Of a DNA stretch of 64,000 nucleotides, positions 43,452-53,900 are shown in pieces; the stretch's first letter is position 1, and every line of letters begins with the position of its first letter. This stretch comes from Adiantum capillus-veneris (taxonomy: Eukaryota > Streptophyta > Polypodiopsida > Polypodiales > Pteridaceae): positions 122,133,043-122,197,042 of the forward strand of contig CM043960.1 of the NCBI GenBank assembly GCA_014529385.2. Reading direction: 5' to 3'. The notes beneath the pieces were generated by a model that did not search any database, was not told where the DNA came from, and saw only the letters and a list, made by a program, of their open reading frames with translations. Both the position numbers and the translations under genes were made by a program.

Positions 43452-43949
43452 TGCTACAGTAATAGTCGTTGTGTGCTTGCAAAATATATAAAACAATATG
43501 CTACAAGCCATAAATCAATAGATTTGCATACCTGGCAGATCGCATATACACACAATCGACAAGGACACATGACCTGAGAGAGATAGAGAGCGAGACATAG
43601 CTAAAAATAGGTGCAAGTGCACCTCTTAGAGCAGAGTGCTACAAAGGCATGGTGAAACAGGAGGGATGAGAAGAGAAAAGAAGAGCACGACACTGAGTGC
43701 AATCGCCTCCCGTAAAAGAGTGAGCATTTTTCTTTTGCACATATTTATTTATAGATTGTTTAGTGCTAAAAAATAATTACAAACCATCAGTCGAACATAA
43801 ATTGACTATTGTTCATAAAGAGCACTTAAATAATAAAATATTCAATAAATGCTATCATATTTCATTTTATCATCTATAAATTGATTGTACTTTTTTGTTG
43901 TTATATGTAGTAATTAATAGTTAATGCATCATAAATAAAATCCATTACA
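43452..43949 (-). repeat. Divergent solo-LTR-like copy of the NA family
   Basis: It starts TGCTACAGT and follows the NA2 LTR in order: TGCAAAATA, AATCAATAGATTTGCATACCTGGCAG, GAGAGAGATAGAGAGCGAGA, GTGCAACCTCCC-like leader, TATTTATAGAT, CATAAAGAGCACTTAAATAATAAAAT. Overall it is clearly older. There is no primer-binding site beside it and no matching target duplication. The right end (ATTACA) is approximate. It is 200 bases from the start of PPR-1, so its promoter side could matter for that gene. Confidence 0.75.
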
Positions 43950-44135
43950 TAGATCACCGTACAAATATAAATATATAAATAGATAAATATATTCAATGGA
44001 GATGCTACCTTCTTTCATTTTCAAATTCTTCAATAGCCTACCTGCTCTCGTGAAGTGCCTGATCGAATTGTTGTATGGTGGTTCACAATTCTGATCTGCA
44101 CGTTCTCTTTCCAATACGGATTTTTTCTTCTAATC

Positions 44136-44183
44136 ATGCGGGTCTGGAGGAAGACAGAGTATGCGTATGTGCATACTTCCTGA
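44136..44183 (+). promoter_or_regulatory. Short upstream ORF overlapping the PPR-1 start
   Basis: An ATG at 44136 opens a 15-codon frame ending TGA 44181-44183, out of frame with and overlapping the PPR-1 start at 44161. If the transcript begins upstream, it would reduce initiation at 44161 or favour a later ATG. Its use is inference. Confidence 0.35.
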
Positions 44184-46317
44184 TGTTGGAAATTTAATAG
44201 ACACCTTGCAGCGATGCAGGAAATCGAAGAGCCTTGAGTGTGCCAGACGCTTGTACGAGACTGCGTGTTGCCATGGCTTGGACTCTGAGAGCTCTGTGGG
44301 AAACTTTGTCGTGCAAATGCTTGCCGAATGTGGGTATATAGCTTCTGCTGAGCAGGTCCTGCAGAGGCTGGATTTTCAAAATGAACACTCATGGACTGCA
44401 CTCATTTTGGGTTGCATCGACCATGGGCGATCTCATCATGCTTTTGATCTCTACCAGAGAATGAAACAGAGCAATGTCTCCCCAAGTGCCTATACCTTTA
44501 TGGCTCTTATAAAGGCATGCATCCAGCTGCAGGATGCAGAAAGAGGCCGAGTGGTGCATGCTGACATCATGCAAAATGCAGGGGTACGAGACGGCTACAT
44601 TGACAATGCTTTGATTGACATGTACGTCAAATGTGGGCTGCTCCCAAAGGCAAGAGAGGTGTTTGATGAGCTATCTGTGCGAGATGTTGTGTCATGGACT
44701 GCTTTGATTGGAGGTTATGCAGAGCATGGTCCTGGCGAGTTAGCGTTGCAATGCTTTCAAATGATGAAAGAAGAGGGGATTTTTCCAAATGATCTCACAC
44801 TTGTTTGTGTATTAAAGTCATGCGGGAGCATAGGTGCTCTGGTGGAAGGTAGAGATATAGGTAGGGAAATAATGGATAAAGGGTTACAAGGAAACACTAT
44901 TCTCAGTAACTCTCTTGTTGATATGTATGCAAAATGTGGTGCACTACCGGAGGCACAAGAAGTCTTTGACAACCTTTTAGTCCGAAATTTAGTGTCATGG
45001 AATGTGCTCATTGCAGGGTATGCTGAACATGGACCCATCTATCAAGCCTTGAAGTGCTTCGAAAAGATGAGAGCAGAGGGCATCACTCCGGATGGGATGT
45101 CATGGACCTCATTAATTGCAGGATTTTCTGAACATGGACCTGCTCATGAAGCATTAGCTTTGTATGAATGGATGCAACGGGAAGGGATCCTTCCTGATGC
45201 TGTTGCTTATGCAAGTGTTCTAAAAGCTTGCAGCAATGCCGGAGCTACTGACAAGGGCCGGGAACTTCATCAGGAGATAGTATCGAAGAACTATGATAGT
45301 GACCTTTTTATCAGTAACAACTTGATCGAGATGTATGCGCAAAGTGGCACCCTTGAGGATGCGCAGAACGTATTTAATAAACTGGAGAAACGGGACATAT
45401 GTGTGTGGAACTCTTTAATAAAAGCGTGTGCTGTCAATCAAGAAGGCATGCTGGCTGTGCATTATTTTGAGGACATGCAAAGGCAAGGGGCCAAGCCAGA
45501 CATTGTCACATTTACATGCCTTCTTACTGCGTGCAGCCATGCTCGGATGGTTGATGAGGGCAAGAAATATTTCATGTTGATGAGGGATCTGTACAGATTA
45601 GTGCCAACAATCGATCATTATACAACTATTGTTGATCTTCTGGCTCGAGCAGGGCGCATGTTTGAAGCCGAGAAGTTTCTGCTGGAGGTTGTGCCAAGGT
45701 CTTTGCATGATGAAGGGATGTGGGCAGCTTTACTTACTGCATGCAAAGCATATGGAGAAGTAGAAGTAGGAGAGCGTTGCTATAAGTGGCTTTCTCAAAA
45801 GAACCCAGAATGTGCCCCTCATGTTCATATGGCTGACATTTATATGAGTCTTGGCAGGTTAGAGGATGCTTATGAAATTGACAAGGTAAGGAAACTGTCT
45901 GCTGCCAAAAATAAACCTGTATTTGCCACTATTGAGGTGAATAAGGAAGTACATGAGTTTGTGAGCACTATCATTCCAACTACAAGAATCTCAGATTTGC
46001 AAAAACATATGAGCTCATGTCTAGAGAGGCAAGGGTATATTCCTGACATTTGTCAAATTGTAAGACTCATGATAGAGGAGGAAGAGGATTTCTTGTTTAA
46101 CCCTATGGAGGAAAGGACCATGGCTTTTGGGTTTCTTAGTATGGAACCAGGGCAATCAATTCGTATGACAAACATCGCATGTAGCAAATACAAAAATAGA
46201 AGAACATCTTTTTCAAAATATGAGGAACCAAGATCACACTGGACAAATCTTTATTGTGGCTTACTTTGTACAAACAAGTATGCTATTGTGGTTAATTGTA
46301 CACATTTTTATTTCTAA
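44161..46317 (+). CDS. PPR-1: PLS-class pentatricopeptide repeat protein with E domain and decayed DYW domain
   Basis: 718 residues, intronless. The ATG at 44161 is the first after an in-frame stop at 44131. PPR motifs run from about residue 8 to 480 in PLS order (VVSWTALIGGYAEHGPGE, LVSWNVLIAGYAEHG, MSWTSLIAGFSEHG, VDMYAKCGALPEAQEVFD). An E-type region follows (PTIDHYTTIVDLLARAGRMFEAEKFL, MWAALLTACKAYGEVEVGER). The rest follows the DYW domain only in outline: IEVNKEVHEFV, RQGYIPD, then MEERTMAFGFLSMEPGQSIRMTN. The HxE zinc motif is lost (its place reads NPMEE), the CxxC motif is absent and the end is HFYF, not DYW. Such proteins bind organelle RNA and guide C-to-U editing. This one probably lacks its own deaminase activity. 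No clear transit peptide at the N-terminus, so a missing 5' exon is possible. Confidence 0.85.
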   Translation: MRMCILPDVGNLIDTLQRCRKSKSLECARRLYETACCHGLDSESSVGNFVVQMLAECGYIASAEQVLQRLDFQNEHSWTALILGCIDHGRSHHAFDLYQRMKQSNVSPSAYTFMALIKACIQLQDAERGRVVHADIMQNAGVRDGYIDNALIDMYVKCGLLPKAREVFDELSVRDVVSWTALIGGYAEHGPGELALQCFQMMKEEGIFPNDLTLVCVLKSCGSIGALVEGRDIGREIMDKGLQGNTILSNSLVDMYAKCGALPEAQEVFDNLLVRNLVSWNVLIAGYAEHGPIYQALKCFEKMRAEGITPDGMSWTSLIAGFSEHGPAHEALALYEWMQREGILPDAVAYASVLKACSNAGATDKGRELHQEIVSKNYDSDLFISNNLIEMYAQSGTLEDAQNVFNKLEKRDICVWNSLIKACAVNQEGMLAVHYFEDMQRQGAKPDIVTFTCLLTACSHARMVDEGKKYFMLMRDLYRLVPTIDHYTTIVDLLARAGRMFEAEKFLLEVVPRSLHDEGMWAALLTACKAYGEVEVGERCYKWLSQKNPECAPHVHMADIYMSLGRLEDAYEIDKVRKLSAAKNKPVFATIEVNKEVHEFVSTIIPTTRISDLQKHMSSCLERQGYIPDICQIVRLMIEEEEDFLFNPMEERTMAFGFLSMEPGQSIRMTNIACSKYKNRRTSFSKYEEPRSHWTNLYCGLLCTNKYAIVVNCTHFYF

Positions 46318-47430
46318 TTTTCCAACCAAGAACTCTTTCGTTACGGGCCCTTTGTAGAGATCTTGTAGCTGTCAACCGATCATGGTGAAAAAATATGCCA
46401 GTATAGTTGCAAAACAAGGAGGGATGGAGATGCCAAAGAGGAGCTCCATAAGGTGGCACTAGTTGTCAGAATGCACACCTGATGCAATAGAACAAGGACG
46501 CATTAGAAAGAGGAGCCACAAAAAACATTTACACAACCAATGAAGCATGAGCAATGACAGATCTGGTAGCCTTGGGCGTGGACCCTCCTCGGTAAGGATA
46601 TTTTGAAGTCAGTGAAATGAGGCACTTGGTGTTGTACATACAGGTCTCATGAGCCCACGTTGGGTAGACACAAATTCCACACAACAAAGAGGAAGATCTT
46701 GCACAACAAGGAGAAATGGTAACCAGCCCTAAAATGCACACAAAGACCCTTAGAGACAACTGCGAGATATAGATGACGCTAGGCCTCCACGTGGGAGATA
46801 TTTATGATTAATATACGATAGGGGAAAAAGTTAAGAGAAAGAAAGTGGATCTCTAACCACAACGAAGATCACTTACACACTATTTATGTGATTAATAGAG
46901 GATAGGGAAAAAGTTGAGAGAGAAAGTGGATCTCTAACCACAATGAAGTTCAATTACACACTACTGGTATCCCCTAGTTATTATTCCCTATCCCCTATTT
47001 ATGATTAACAGAGGATAGGGAACAAAGTTGAGAGAGAAGGTGGATCTCTAACCACAATGAAGATCACTTACACACTATTGGTATCCCCTATGAATGTGTT
47101 GATCTGAATTTTCAACCAACTTTGAAGGACACAACAAAGAAATGATACTACCATTACCCAGCCTGCAAGCTCATAGCTTATGATAAGATAACTTATGATA
47201 AGCTGAAGGTTTTCTTGTTGGAGTACAGTGAGAACCGCAGGGATGAGGGTATCCTCTACGAGCTGGACAAAATCAAGAAGGGCTGGTTATCTGTTACAAA
47301 GTCAAGGAACAACGCAGACAATTGAATGAGCCACTATCAGAAAAATGCATGCATGCATGGTTTTTAAAGTGGATTCAGAAGCAAGAAATTAAGAGAACAA
47401 GAGGTACTAGCACTAACCCGAAAGTTTAAT
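46318..47430. other. Intergenic stretch with a three-copy direct repeat
   Basis: Three copies of an approximately 82-base unit (GATTAATAGAGGATAGGG...GTGGATCTCTAACCACAA...CACACTA) begin near 46801, 46883 and 46998. TTCCCTATCC and GGATAGGGAA form an inverted repeat between copies two and three (about 46983-47022). No gene is seen. Confidence 0.7.
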
Positions 47431-48780
47431 GATCTTGTGCAAAGAGCTCTAAGACTGGGACTCAGGATATGTGTTGACTATAAGAAACTGAATGCTCAAA
47501 CAGTAAAAGATCTATTCCCACTACCATTTACATACATGATATTGGATGAGATATATGGATATAAAATGTACATTTTGTTAGATGGGTACAATGGATTGAA
47601 GATAACATCAAAAGATCGAACAAAATCAACGTTCATTACTGAATGGAAGCTTTCGTGTATCTTGTTATACCATTTAGTCTATGACAATCTTTCAACAATA
47701 TATGATGGAGATCTTTACTGACTTCTTGCATACATAATCTTCTCGTTTAAAGACATGCATCGCCTATTTCTCAATGGAGTGTTGAGAAGATGTGTATCTA
47801 CGCAAGCAAGGATTCAAGTAATCATTGAGGCTTACATTGGAAGCTCCGGAGGACATTTTTTCTATTGATATCACTTATAAAAGAATTTTGCAAGCACGAT
47901 TACGGTGACAAAGCATGATATCAAATGTTAGAGCTTTCTACAAAACATACAATATTTGTCAGAGAATGGACAGACGGAGTGCAACATGCCTTTGATTATA
48001 ATTTAACCCTTGGGAATATTTATGAAGTGGGGTTTGGATTTCATGAGACTTCTTAAGAAAGTCACACCCATGACGAGCAAGTATATAGTCATAGCTACAT
48101 GCTATGCCAGTAAATGGATGGAGGCTAAAACACTTCTCAACAACACGGCTAAGTCCACAGCCTCGTTCTTATATAAACATATCATATGTCGATATGGCTA
48201 CCCCGGTGGAGATAATTTCTGATCAAGGGATTGATTTCATAAATGACACAATTCAGATCCTGACTGAAAATTTTTCTATCAAGCATCGGAATTTCACACC
48301 TTATTATCGTGAATACAATGGATAGGTTGAGAGTAGCAACAAGACCATCAAGAGTATTTTGGCTAAGATTGTGCATAAGGAATTTCACAACTGGGATGAG
48401 AGACTTCAGACAACACTTCGGGCATATAGAACAATGCATAAGATTACAACTGGAATGATGTCTTTTAAAATGACGTATGGTACAGAAGTCGTTGTACTAA
48501 TGGAATCCATTGTTCTCAGTTTAAATTAGCAATAGAACATGATATGGATAATAACTCAACTTTGGAAAAGAGATTGGACGAGTTACAAAAGCTAAAGGAA
48601 ATCAAAGAGCAATGCTGGAACAAGAGGTGGTTGGGCAGAGAAGGAAACACTAGCATAACAGCAAATTGAAGATGCGGGAGTTTCAAAAAGAAGATTTAGT
48701 TTTACTATATTAGTCCCAGTTAGGACCTAAGAAACCTAATCTAAAAATAACTTGTCTAGGACACAATGAGGTCGATTGGG
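47431..48780 (+). pseudogene. Relic Gypsy element C, pol fragments (reverse transcriptase and integrase)
   Basis: Old Ty3/Gypsy pol. The RT palm entry RICVDYKKLNAQTVKDLFPLP (about 47464-47526) is followed by LLDGYNGL and TFITEW. The RT catalytic part and RNase H are almost gone, and sequence from 47720 to 48000 is unreadable. Integrase resumes with WGLDFM (about 48028), ASKWMEAKTL, IISDQGIDFIND (about 48212), YNG-stop-VESSNKT (about 48313; the catalytic E is kept after the stop) and LRAYRT. A GP-type C-terminal fragment follows to about 48780. Many stops and frame changes; far more decayed than A or B. Confidence 0.8.
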
Positions 48781-50345
48781 TCTTCTCAAATGGGACAGAC
48801 AGACTTAAGGATTTATCTAAACTCATGTTACCTTGCGTATATAATGGAGCTAAAATTTAAACCTTATTCAACAGCAGAACAATTGCATGTACAACCAAGT
48901 TTGTTATCAGATACATCAGACTTAGAAGTTTATGTTATGAATTTATTTCTAATATGATCTTAGGTGAGAGAAGGCAACAGGTAATAGAAGAGACAACACA
49001 GAGCTTAATAGAAGAACAACCACAAACAACAATCTCATATCAAGCTATAGGAAAGTATGTCTTCACATGGCTATCATAGAGCATGAAGTCGAAACATTTA
49101 ATGCCGATACAGCCACAGTAATGATCAATGGAAGGAATGTTCCGTTAACTGCTGCTGCGATTTTCCACATCTTCAGATTAGCCTTCGACCAACAAGCCCA
49201 ACTCTATACTTCTGACACAATCAGCAGTTTTACGGCCGAAGCAATCAGTCTAAAGAACAACCTACTTATGTGTTTAAAAAGCTCTTCAGCATGTCACTGT
49301 CCAAAGCTGTTAATAACAAATGCCCAATTAATTTGAGTACCATTCTACACCACAGAGTGGTAACACAGACAAAAAGAGTAAAAACCAAACATCTGTTCAA
49401 AGCCTAGTACATCTAGCAATATTTTTACTAAGTTATCTATGTACCAGAATATATGAATGTAAAAAATGTCACTCTGAAACTGACACAGCCAGAAGCTCAG
49501 AAAGTCCAGACATTGGCTTTAGAAGCACCAAAAGAACAAACTGAAATAGCAACACAAGTAACTAAGAAGCACGGTTTGGATGAAAGTGCAGCCGAGGCTA
49601 CTATAAAGCCTCCTAAGAAACAAAAACCGACAAAAGAATTCCGGATCAACTCAGTGCCAAGACCAAGAAGGCAGTAGGAGCATGTGTAGCGAAGAATTCC
49701 GGATCAACTCAGTGCCAAGACCAAGAAGGCAGTAGGAGCATGTGTAGCGAAGAAGTCTGAAGCAATCACTGCACAGACTGAGGGAATATCTGCAGCCACA
49801 ACCATAATATTATCTATCATGTACTGCTATCGATTTGCACATAAGTCCAAACCAAATAACTGAAGAGCCAGAAACATTGGCAAGCAACCACTAGTACAAA
49901 ACAAGCAACAATAGTCACCACAACAATAGTTCCAAGGGCACGGGATAGACTACAGGCACTTCAAGAGAATCAACTAATGGGCGATCTGAGTATAGACACT
50001 TCCAAACCAATGGCGGTGCCATACAACGTCCCAGTGGTCGGATATGAAACTGAAAGCGCCGATCTAGAAACCGTCACAGATGGTTGTGTAGCCACGATTC
50101 AAACTGGCTGGAATACAATTGTCATTGCTTTAGGACAAATGATGTACGCTCGTGCTAGTATTCAAAGTTCTGACATAGCTCTCCTCCAATATAGTTGGAA
50201 TAGGAGACAAATCATGTCAACAAGTACAGAACAACATGTCAACAAGTACAGAACAATTGTTGTTAAACTTAGAAATTTTGAAGAAGAATGTGAAAGAGAA
50301 CAGCATACCAAAACCATTAGAAATTTTCAACAAAAAATGTTTTAA
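48781..50345 (+). pseudogene. 3' region of relic Gypsy C with broken ORFs
   Basis: Three open stretches: 49067-49336 (89 residues, VMINGRNVPLTAAAIFHIFRL), 49453-49677 (74 residues, Lys/Glu/Thr-rich) and 49977-50345 (122 residues, ending in a charged helix). The first is loosely reminiscent of the accessory ORF found after pol or before gag in some large plant Gypsy elements. They could be fragments of one gene. No strong family match is visible to me. Confidence 0.4.
49636..49751. repeat. Perfect 58-bp tandem duplication
   Basis: GAATTCCGGATC...GTGTAGCGAA is repeated with period 58 (49636-49693, 49694-49751), with no difference seen. It breaks the frame of the 49453 ORF and must be recent compared with the element around it. 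Confidence 0.92.
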
Positions 50346-50932
50346 GTTGCTCAACTTGTAGTTTTCCTAAAGTCAAGTGAGTCCATGCAATGAGGTATAT
50401 AATCTATTATACATCCTGTTTATGCAATGGAAAGCAAATACCACTCTGATAATGGGGTGGGGAGGCCTTGAGAGGGTAGATACAAAATAATCGAATATGA
50501 ATTTTTGGTGATGTCAACAGTTGACTGTTCCAAAGTACCTCTCAATTGGAGTCTATCTGAAACAGAAAATAAAACTTCCAATTTTTAGCCAACAAGCACT
50601 TAATGCCGCAAAACTAGATGTCCTATAGGTCTGTATACATTTGGTCCTATAAGAGATGGGGCTCAAATTGTACCCGCAACTTTGACTTGGGTAAAATGCC
50701 ACTGAAGTGGGTAATCTAGAAGTACCCCTGTACAATTGTCGTGTCAACAGTATTCAAACTATGTTTGATACCTCTCCTTTTTGAAAGATCAGCAAGTTAT
50801 GGAATGACAAGCTTGCTTTTGTTCAGAGTTTGGACCTGGTACACGTCTGTCACCGTAGTTTGGGGCCTTCGCATCTTGCCTGTTAGTATAAGATACATAA
50901 TGATTCAAGGAATGATCTCAACAACCATTCAC
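50346..50932. other. Spacer downstream of PPR-2, no gene
   Basis: About 590 bases between the relic Gypsy and the PPR-2 stop. It should contain the PPR-2 polyadenylation region on the minus strand. Nothing else is recognised. Confidence 0.5.
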
Positions 50933-53900
50933 CTATGCATTTCCCACCAATACATAATCAATAACCTGTTTTCCAAGCTCCGCACGTCCAAAATTCTTGC
51001 AAGCTTCAAGTACTCGGTTCCAAAGCACAAGATTGGGACTCCGTGGCAATTTTTTCACCATAGCAATTGCTTTATCCACTTGTCCATCTCGACAAAGAAG
51101 ATCTACCATGCTCACAACATGCTCAAAAGTTGGGACTATTTCATAGTCATTGCTCATGGCATCGAAGTATGCCTGACTACTTTGACATAGTCCGGTGCGA
51201 CTGCAAGCACCAAAAATGATTCTAAATGTTACAGGATCTGGCTTTACACCTCCTCCTAGCATTTTCTCCAAGTTCTCGAACAATGCTTGGCTTTCTCCAA
51301 GCTGGGCATATCCTGAAATGAGAGAGTTCCAAGAGACTGTATCGTGGGATGGGAGCCTGCCAAACACATGCAATGCTAAAGAAAGTAAGCCACCTTTGGC
51401 ATACATATTGATTAAAGTGTTTCCAACAATTAGATCTCTTCCCAAAAGGCCCCTCCTTTCAATTTCAAGATGTATTTCTTGTGCCTTCATAGTTGCACCA
51501 ATGCTGCTACAAGCTTTCAAGATACAAATGAGTGAGACTGGATCCGGTGAGATACCTTCATGTTGCATTTGTTCAAAACATTCCAGAGATTCCTCACCAT
51601 GCCCATAGTGCGTATATCCTACAATTAGTGCAGTCCAGCAGACCACATCTCGACAAGGAAGCTTGTCGAAAACTTCTTGAGCTTCTACAAGCATGCCACA
51701 CTTGACATACATATCAACGAGGCTGGTACCGACCAAGGTGTCTTTGTGTAGCAGACCCAGTCTTTCAACCTCTGCATGTAGCTCTCGACCCTTGTGGGTG
51801 GACCCGATGCTACTACAGGCTTTCAAGCTGCAAACAAAGGCAGCTGCGTCTAGGGAAACCCCTTCTAAAAGCATTTGATCCAGAGCTGCAAGTGCTTCTT
51901 CACCGTAGCCATGCTCTGCAAATCCTCCAATAAGGGAGGTCCATAAGAATTGGTCTCGACTAGAAAGCTCGCTGAGAAACTTTATCGCAACATCGAATGA
52001 ACCACATTTAGCATACATGTCAATGAGTGCTTTGACAACATGGTCCATCTCCAAGAAACCCTTCTTTTGGATCTCCACATGAAATTTCTCACCAGAATGT
52101 CTTGCAGTCATCCTTCCACAATTTCGCAAGCCACACATAAACGTAATAGAATTTGCAGAAAATCCTTCAAGCTCCATCTGTTCAAGAGAGCTGAGAGCTT
52201 CCTCAGCATTCCCGTGCTCAGTGTAGCCTGCTATTAATGACGTCCATGTGAATTCATCACGAACAGAAAGCTTATCAAAGATCTGTTGTGCTGTGTGAAG
52301 CAAGCCACATTTGATATACATATGAATCAAGGCTGTTCCAAGAATACGATCGCTTTCTACAACCCCAAACGCTTCAAGGAGAGAGTGTAGTTCTCTACCT
52401 TTGTCTGCATCACCTAACCCAGTGCAAGCTTTTAAGGCCAATAAGAAGGACACATTATCGGGAGAAATACCATCACATTGCATCTGTTCAAAGCAACAAA
52501 TGGCATCTTCAAATAGTCCTTTTTCCAAATAGCCTGTCATAATTGCAGTCCATGGAACTATGCCTTGCATTGGAAGCTGGCTGAGAACATCCTGTGCTTT
52601 CCCTAGCATCCCAAGGTTTGAATACATAGCCACCAAGACAGTGCCAACAAGAGGGTCTGTTTTCAACAAGCCTTTCCTCTCAACCTCAACATGCAACTCT
52701 TCACCCCTCGCTAAAGCACCTACACCGCCACAGGCTTTTAAGCTGCAAGCATAAGCAATAACATCCGGAACAATGCCCTCAACCTGCATCTGCACAAAGC
52801 AATCAAGTGCCTCATCCCATTGTTGATATTCTGTATAACCATTCATTAACGATGTCCATGAGACTACATCTCTTACTGGGAGCTTGTCCAATAGGTGACA
52901 TGCAATGCAAAGGTAGCCACACTTGGCATACATATCAATCAGCGCGTTGCCTACAACCTTATCACTTTTCAGTAAACCCTTCCTCTCAATTTCTGCATGT
53001 ATCACTTGACCTTTCTCGAAGCATTCCATACTGCTACAGGCTTTTAAGCTGCAAACCAAAGTAGCAGCATTTGGAGCAATGCCCTTCAGTTGCATTTGTT
53101 CAAAACATTCAAGAGTCTCCATAAAGAGTCCGCACACCGAGTAACCTGCTATCAGAGCAGACCAGGAGGCAATGTCTTGGACCCGAAGTTTACTGAACAC
53201 TTGACGAGGTAAACTAAGAAGATCAGAATCAAAACCATATTTAGTGCACCCACCAATGCTGGTGTAGTGATTTGAAACTTCCTTTGGAAGACCTCTCCGT
53301 TCAATGTCATCAAAGACAACCTTCTTGTTACTTTCACCATTTTCTACATTGCCACAGGCTTTCAAAACGTGCAATAACGTCTCAAGGTTAGGTGAAATAC
53401 TCTCAAGTTCCATTTGTTTCAAACAAAGCTTTGCTTCTTCACTATGCCCAGACTCAACATATGCAGCAAACAAAGAATTCCAAGAAGTGACATTTTGAAT
53501 TGGTAGCTTCTCAAACACTTTCTGAGCTTTAGAAATCAGGCCAAGTTTAGCATATGTATCAATCAATGTAGTTCCAAGCTCCAAATCCTTTTCTAAAAAT
53601 CCCCTCCTCTCAATTTCATCACGTAATTTTTCAACTTCAAGCCCTGCACCTATGTGCCCACACACTTTTAAAATACACTTATAAGTTACAGCATCCGGGG
53701 AAAAAACATGAGAGTACATGCGTTCATAGCAGTCTAGTGCTTCTTCATAACAGCCATATTCAGCATATGCAGTTATGAGTGCATTCAAAGAAACGACATC
53801 ACGAGCTGGAAGCTTATTGAACACTTCTTGTGCCCTAGTGAGTGAGCCGCATTTAGCATACATGTCAACCAAGGTGGTGCCGGCAACTGTATCTATCTCT

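Noticed and set aside
43452-43949. A third complete NA-family element ending here
   Set aside because: No adjacent primer-binding site, no partner LTR and no matching target duplication; treated as a solo or fragmentary LTR.
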